From NCBI GenBank assembly GCA_965223835.1, contig OZ245022.1, forward strand, positions 62,001 to 126,000: a stretch of 64,000 bases of DNA, written 5' to 3'. Made by a program: the position numbers and the translations under genes. Shown piece by piece: positions 60,026 through 64,000 of this stretch. Source of the DNA: CAVYXZ01 sp965223835 (lineage in GTDB: Bacteria > Chloroflexota > Anaerolineae > Aggregatilineales > Phototrophicaceae). Within the stretch, counting starts at the first letter, position 1, and each line of letters opens with the position of its first letter. Under the pieces are notes generated by a model. That model was not told the DNA's origin, made no database searches, and worked only from the letters and a program-made list of their open reading frames with translations.

Positions 60026-61755
60026 CCGACATTCCGCAGGTCACTCAGTCAAAACGTAGAATTTGAGGATCGGCTGGCCGAGCAAGGCGGCGATCTGTAG
60101 ATGCACCGGTTGGACATTGAGAACCCTTCGTTTTCGTGCGTGCTCCGTTTCGACGAGCAAGATGTGGATGCCCTCAAACATCTGGAAGACCCGTCGCATG
60201 GTGGGACGTTGCGTCGGTTTGCCTTTCTGGTCCGGGACAGATTGGTTCTGTTGCTGCAATTTCTGCCGCAGATCATGTTCGGCCAGGGCGTAAATCAGCA
60301 AACTCAGGCCCATTACCATCAGCAACCCCATGATGCGCGACGGCTTCTTGAGAAAGAACCGTGACGCAAAAAACAACGGGTCTTTCAAGAAACGAAAGCC
60401 GCGTTCCACACTACGGTTCTGGTCTTTGTAGATGGTCAACAACTCTGCTGTTGGTAGGGTTTGTTGCTCAAGTTCATTGGTGGCAATCAGATATTTGCCC
60501 AGGAATTGTTCCTGCTGGGCGATTGCCGCTTCATCCGGTTCAAAATTCGCTTCAATCTTCCATTCGGTTGTGGTGGGACTATCTGCTTTGGGACGACCGC
60601 GTTGCGCGTAACGAGTCACGTTGTACACTGCGCCTCGCACAAGATGAAATGACCACTGTTTACCAAAGTCATCCAGGGCTTTTTGAGCATCTTCCTCGCA
60701 GTTGAAGGCTTCGCGTTTCAGTTTCTTCAATCTCTTTGCCAGTTTTTCGCCTTCACGCCCGATGCGTTTCTGCAATTGTGCCAATTCCTGCTCACGGCGT
60801 GGTTCATATAACACCACCAACCAGCGTTGCTCAATCCCACCATAGTGGCTTTCCACCTCACGATAGAAGTATCCTGCGCGCTCACAGGCTTGCATCCCTT
60901 CCTGGCTAGTTTCTGCAACCAATGTCTTGGCTTCATTTAACGTGATTGGCACTCGCGTCACCCACTTGATCTCGGAGAGTTGCTGTAAATTGTCGGCGCT
61001 GTATAATGCACTATCTGCCACCAGAATCGGTGTTTCATCGTCCTCAGCAAACTGTTCAAGATAGAGTTTTGCCATCTCCGGCATACTTGTTTTGTCGGAT
61101 ACATTCCCCGATAAGGTGGTGAGATAAGCGGGAATAGAAGTCTCGTTGACACAAATCAGTCCCATGATGGCTTGTTTCAGATCGGGACGACGGTCTTTCG
61201 AGTAGCCATAGGCAATCCGAATCGGCTGGGGTTCATCTTCATGCTCTTCATCGAACTCGTATTCTCCTTCAAGGCTGAAAGCTGTTGTATCAATGTGTGC
61301 GAAGCGTACCTCGATCCCGAACTCATGCAGGGCATAGGCGCAAATTGCGGCAAACAGCTCGCTCACGCCAGCCGCATACACATGATCTAAAGCCCGACCC
61401 AGGCTATCTTCGTTCAGATCATCGGCTTCTAGACCTGCTCCGATAAGCAGGTCGATGGGTTTGTTGCGGAAGAATTCTGGACTTAGATACAGGGGACGAC
61501 TGATAAAGCCCAATCCATTCAAGACCATTGCTTGAACCGCTTGACCAATGCTCACCTTCCGTCCTTCAATAGCAATACGCGCATCGATCTGACCGATTAA
61601 GTCAATCCGTTGGCAAATGCCAGCTACAATCCCCAGATGATCCAAAACTTGTGTGGTGTAGGCTTCCGACATGCGTTTCTCGCTCTCCTTTGACCCCATC
61701 CAGAGAGCTTAGCGCATAATTCGCCATTTTTGAGAATTAGGGTGCGGAATGTCGG
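60026..61755. mobile_element. IS1634-like insertion sequence, 1730 bp, intact
   Basis: The element starts CCGACATTCCGCA (60026-60038) and ends with its perfect reverse complement TGCGGAATGTCGG (61743-61755), 13 bp. It is flanked by a 6-bp direct repeat TAGTCA. It encodes one full-length DDE transposase. End base C, length and duplication size fit the IS1634 group. The intact ends and coding frame suggest a recent insertion. Confidence 0.9.
60041..61672 (-). CDS. IS1634-like transposase
   Basis: A 543-aa DDE transposase. Catalytic Asp 1 is in FAHIDTTAFSLEGEY, Asp 2 in PILVADSALYSADN, and the Glu in SVERGFRFLKDPLFFASRFFLKKPSRIMGLLMVMGLSLLIYAL, typical of the IS4/IS1634 group. It opens with YTTQVLDHLGIVAGICQRI, and the element's target and ends fit. 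The ATG at 61672 begins the conserved N-terminus; an upstream in-frame ATG at 61699 is the alternative. The frame has no stops or shifts, so it is likely active. Confidence 0.9.
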   Translation of the reverse strand: MSEAYTTQVLDHLGIVAGICQRIDLIGQIDARIAIEGRKVSIGQAVQAMVLNGLGFISRPLYLSPEFFRNKPIDLLIGAGLEADDLNEDSLGRALDHVYAAGVSELFAAICAYALHEFGIEVRFAHIDTTAFSLEGEYEFDEEHEDEPQPIRIAYGYSKDRRPDLKQAIMGLICVNETSIPAYLTTLSGNVSDKTSMPEMAKLYLEQFAEDDETPILVADSALYSADNLQQLSEIKWVTRVPITLNEAKTLVAETSQEGMQACERAGYFYREVESHYGGIEQRWLVVLYEPRREQELAQLQKRIGREGEKLAKRLKKLKREAFNCEEDAQKALDDFGKQWSFHLVRGAVYNVTRYAQRGRPKADSPTTTEWKIEANFEPDEAAIAQQEQFLGKYLIATNELEQQTLPTAELLTIYKDQNRSVERGFRFLKDPLFFASRFFLKKPSRIMGLLMVMGLSLLIYALAEHDLRQKLQQQNQSVPDQKGKPTQRPTMRRVFQMFEGIHILLVETEHARKRRVLNVQPVHLQIAALLGQPILKFYVLTE

Positions 61756-61761
61756 TAGTCA

Positions 61762-62011
61762 CCTCATCGCCCGCGAAAAACGGTACACATGTACACCCCC
61801 TGTGCCCCATTTTCTGATAGGCTGGACTCGAACTTACCAGAGTTCGACGCTACTTACCAACCGATAACTGTTTTGCAGCATAGTGACGCAGGAAATCCCT
61901 TTGGGGACATAACCGGCCTCATTGCATGCAGCAACCGGGCTTCCCGCCATCAGCGGCGACAATTGCGGGGAAATTCTTGCCGCCGCATACCCCCTCGGTG
62001 GCGGCAACAAA
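61762..62011. other. Gene-free stretch between the IS and the kinase gene, with one hairpin
   Basis: 250 nt with no supported gene. TTGCCGCC (61977-61984) and GGCGGCAA (62000-62007) form an 8-bp stem with a 15-nt loop 4 nt after the kinase stop, probably its terminator on the minus strand, though T-tract is short. Confidence 0.4.
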
Positions 62012-63025
62012 CTAGGTGGGGAAAGTCTGCGGTTTGATGACCTGCGACTTGATGCCCGCCATCTCGGTGCAAAGCTGCTCGTACATCGCCTCACCATCGT
62101 AGGTCCCGATAATCGCACCGCCCGACCCGGCGAATTTCGCGCTGGCTCCACACCGCCGCGCCGTTTCGACCATGCGTTGCTGCCAATCGGGGAGTCGTGA
62201 GATGCTCTGGCGCAGGTCGAAATTCTGGTCAATCAGGGTGTGGAGGTCTGCTACCCGATTATCACTGATTGCTTCGCGCCCCTGAACCGTGATCTCCGCA
62301 AACTGTTGCATGGCCTGCACCACTCGTTCCTCACCCCGATTAAAACGTCCGCGAATGTCATTGTGGTAGGTCTCGGTAGGTTCACTCAGGTCGGTGTGAT
62401 AGGCTAGGTACAGCGGGGGTAATTGCGCCGGTTGCATGGCTTCATAGGCATAGCCGGTCAGACCATTGATTCGCTGCGCCCGTTCATGCGCAAAATCCAT
62501 GTAGACCATGCCTTCATAACACTGAATCACCCGGTCCTGCAACCCCGCCGCGATGCCCAGTTCATCCGTTTCCACCGACAACGCCAGACTCGGTTGAATC
62601 GTCAACGGGATTTCGACCGCATAATATTCCATGAGGCAGCGCAATGTAGCGATTATAATCGAACTCGACCCGGCCAGACCAACTTGTCGGGGGATATTCG
62701 ATTCGTAACGAATCGAGAAATTCCGCTGGTGGAGTTCCAAATTCTGCGCCTGACAGTAATCCACAAAGCGCTTAATCGTCGCCTTGACGAGGCGGATACC
62801 ACCGTAATAGCCGTGCAATTGGACATCCTGCGCCAGATCATGAATAGAGCGAAACCCGGCCCGGTCATGCTGTGCCAGCACAATCTCGACTGAATCCCAT
62901 TCATACAGCACGACTTCCGACCAGAAATTGCGCACGCTGATCGCAATCGTTTTGCCATTGTAGCCGTCAGAGGGATTCCCCAGCAATCCAGCCCGCGCGT
63001 AAATGCGCTTGCGAATAATTTCCAT
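62012..63025 (-). CDS. GHMP kinase, glucuronokinase-like
   Basis: A 337-aa GHMP-superfamily sugar kinase. It opens RKRIYARAGLLGNPSDGYNGKTIAISVRNFWSEV, has LHGYYGGIRLVKATIKRFVDYC, then the glycine-rich ATP loop PRQVGLAGSSSIIIATLRCLMEYY and ETDELGIAAGLQDRVIQCYEGMVYMDF. These segments follow plant glucuronokinases (GlcA to GlcA-1-P) closely. GHMP motif 3 is in GASAKFAGSGGAIIG. The gene starts 3 nt after the stop of the GalU-type gene, so the pair would make UDP-glucuronate from free glucuronate. A different uronic or hexose acid substrate is possible. Confidence 0.8.
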   Translation of the reverse strand: MEIIRKRIYARAGLLGNPSDGYNGKTIAISVRNFWSEVVLYEWDSVEIVLAQHDRAGFRSIHDLAQDVQLHGYYGGIRLVKATIKRFVDYCQAQNLELHQRNFSIRYESNIPRQVGLAGSSSIIIATLRCLMEYYAVEIPLTIQPSLALSVETDELGIAAGLQDRVIQCYEGMVYMDFAHERAQRINGLTGYAYEAMQPAQLPPLYLAYHTDLSEPTETYHNDIRGRFNRGEERVVQAMQQFAEITVQGREAISDNRVADLHTLIDQNFDLRQSISRLPDWQQRMVETARRCGASAKFAGSGGAIIGTYDGEAMYEQLCTEMAGIKSQVIKPQTFPT

Positions 63026-63028
63026 CGA

Positions 63029-63904
63029 CTACTCTCCCAGCAGTTCGGTCAGATAGTCCCGCAGCCCGGCCCCGTGCATGTCATCGGCCAACGCGAACTC
63101 CACGAAAGCGCGAAAATAGGCGTGAAAATTACCGATGTCATAGCGCTTTTCATCAGGCCGCAATCGGACGCCATACACCTGATGGCCTTCCTGAATCAGT
63201 AGTCGGATGGCATCCGTCAATTGGATTTCGCCCCCTTTGCCCGGTTCAATTCGGTCCAGCGCATCAAAAATCTTCGGCGTAAAGATATAGCGGGCCGCAA
63301 TCGCCAGGTTGCTGGGCGCTTCCGCCTGCGACGGCTTCTCGATAACGTCCAGCAGTTCGAAAAACTCACTGTCGTCTTTGGGGCTGGCAACCCCATATTG
63401 ATGGACATCTTCCGGCGGCACCGCTTCAAACGCGATGACCGCCTCACATTGTTTTTCGTCGAAACATTGCTGCATCCGCTGGACAATATCACTTTCGGCA
63501 TTCAGACCGATAATCGAATCGCCGAGGGCCACCACGAAAGATTGATTGCCGACAAACGAGCGGGAACAAAGTACCGCATGACCCAGCCCCAGCAGTTCAC
63601 GCTGGCGGGTAAAAAAGTAACGCGCCTGAAAACGAACAAATTCTAACTCACCCAGCAGTTCTTCTTTACCGCTGGTGCGCAGTGCATCCACCAGTTCCTT
63701 GTTCACATCAAAATGATTTTCGATGGAGGCTTTGCCAGGGCCGGTGATAAACAGCACCTGATCGATCCCGACCCGATTGAGCTCCTCGACAATATACTGC
63801 ACGACCGGTTTACGGCCCACTGGTAACATTTCTTTGGGCTGTGATTTAGTGATCGGCAGCAGGCGCGTTCCCAAACCTGCTACCGGAATGACTGCGATGT
63901 TCAT
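63029..63904 (-). CDS. galU: UTP-glucose-1-phosphate uridylyltransferase (GalU-type)
   Basis: A 291-aa nucleotidyltransferase of the GalU family. The nucleotide loop is AGLGTRLLPITKSQPKEMLPVGRKPVVQYIVEE, followed by LGLGHAVLCSRSFVGNQSFVVALGDSII (the metal Asp motif), and PGKGGEIQLTDAIRLL near the C-terminus. It makes UDP-glucose from UTP and glucose-1-P. Since the next gene is a glucuronokinase-like kinase, it might accept glucuronate-1-P. The start at 63904 lies 96 nt from the window edge; no promoter was assigned in that short stretch. Confidence 0.88.
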   Translation of the reverse strand: MNIAVIPVAGLGTRLLPITKSQPKEMLPVGRKPVVQYIVEELNRVGIDQVLFITGPGKASIENHFDVNKELVDALRTSGKEELLGELEFVRFQARYFFTRQRELLGLGHAVLCSRSFVGNQSFVVALGDSIIGLNAESDIVQRMQQCFDEKQCEAVIAFEAVPPEDVHQYGVASPKDDSEFFELLDVIEKPSQAEAPSNLAIAARYIFTPKIFDALDRIEPGKGGEIQLTDAIRLLIQEGHQVYGVRLRPDEKRYDIGNFHAYFRAFVEFALADDMHGAGLRDYLTELLGE

Positions 63905-64000
63905 GGCCTCTTGTCCCCCTGTGTGTCACGGTCTCAATTCGACTATAGCTGACACCCGAAGACGATGCCAGTGCCTAAAGAACTCCGCTGGCGGAAAGCT

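Noticed and set aside
1..64000. CRISPR arrays, tRNA or rRNA genes
   Set aside because: No regularly spaced repeats and no tRNA- or rRNA-like sequence were noticed on either strand.

Overview
The window looks like part of a Chloroflexota (Anaerolineae-like) chromosome. This is an inference from gene content, not from a marker gene: there is no rRNA, tRNA or ribosomal protein here. Pointers are several large STAND-ATPase/LuxR regulators with the helix-turn-helix at either end, a MalT-like regulator, TIR-transmembrane-WD40 proteins, YetA-like glycan enzymes, a Tat-exported sugar-binding protein, and GC-rich palindromes between genes. Most genes have moderately high GC. A few AT-richer genes (the two TIR genes at the left end, 11384-12091, 23878-24312, 58204-59376) look like later arrivals.

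Layout. 1-3 kb: a TIR-membrane-lectin-like protein, an amidohydrolase and a second TIR protein. 3-10.4 kb: a YetA-like glycan enzyme diverging from a MatB-like acyl-CoA synthetase, a methyltransferase, an exported barrel protein and a cytochrome P450. 10.5-12.4 kb: a VapBC-type pair, an orphan gene and a decayed RHS-repeat remnant. 12.4-18.5 kb: two divergent STAND/LuxR regulators, a phytanoyl-CoA-dioxygenase-like enzyme and an acetyltransferase. 18.5-22.1 kb: an HxlR regulator diverging from a Tat-exported metallo-beta-lactamase-fold protein, an ECF-like sigma factor with a Cys-containing tail, and small genes. 22.2-28.6 kb: malate synthase, a DUF4157/JAMM-like protein, a LarA-like protein and a second PhyH protein. 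28.6-33.2 kb: a nucleotide-sugar cluster (NanE-like epimerase, UDP-sugar dehydrogenase, sugar epimerase) and a CoA-transferase. 33.3-37.7 kb: a TIR-TM-WD40 protein followed by an exported SH3-like protein with a very acidic tail. 37.8-43 kb: a sugar ABC transporter without an ATPase gene, and its likely ROK regulator. 43-50 kb: a TPR protein, a third STAND regulator, a truncated copy of the ROK gene start and a MalT-like regulator. 50-57.9 kb: small membrane proteins, a CPBP protease, an SLC12-like transporter, an adenosine-deaminase-family enzyme, a cyclase/tartrate-dehydrogenase-like pair and a nucleoside deoxyribosyltransferase-like protein. 58-62 kb: a Uma2 remnant, an exported WD40 protein, and an intact IS1634-like insertion sequence with terminal repeats and a 6-bp target duplication. 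62-64 kb: a glucuronokinase-like kinase and a GalU-type pyrophosphorylase, 3 nt apart.

The main themes are carbohydrate uptake and nucleotide-sugar supply, many sensor/regulator ATPases, and membrane-anchored TIR proteins with extracytoplasmic sensor-like domains. Of the candidates for something undescribed, I rate three highest: the TIR-TM-lectin-like receptor at the left edge, the DUF4157-JAMM-like protein at 24.7-26.3 kb, and a C-box/GTCACCCC promoter element seen upstream of an exported gene and again upstream of a terminator with no gene in between.
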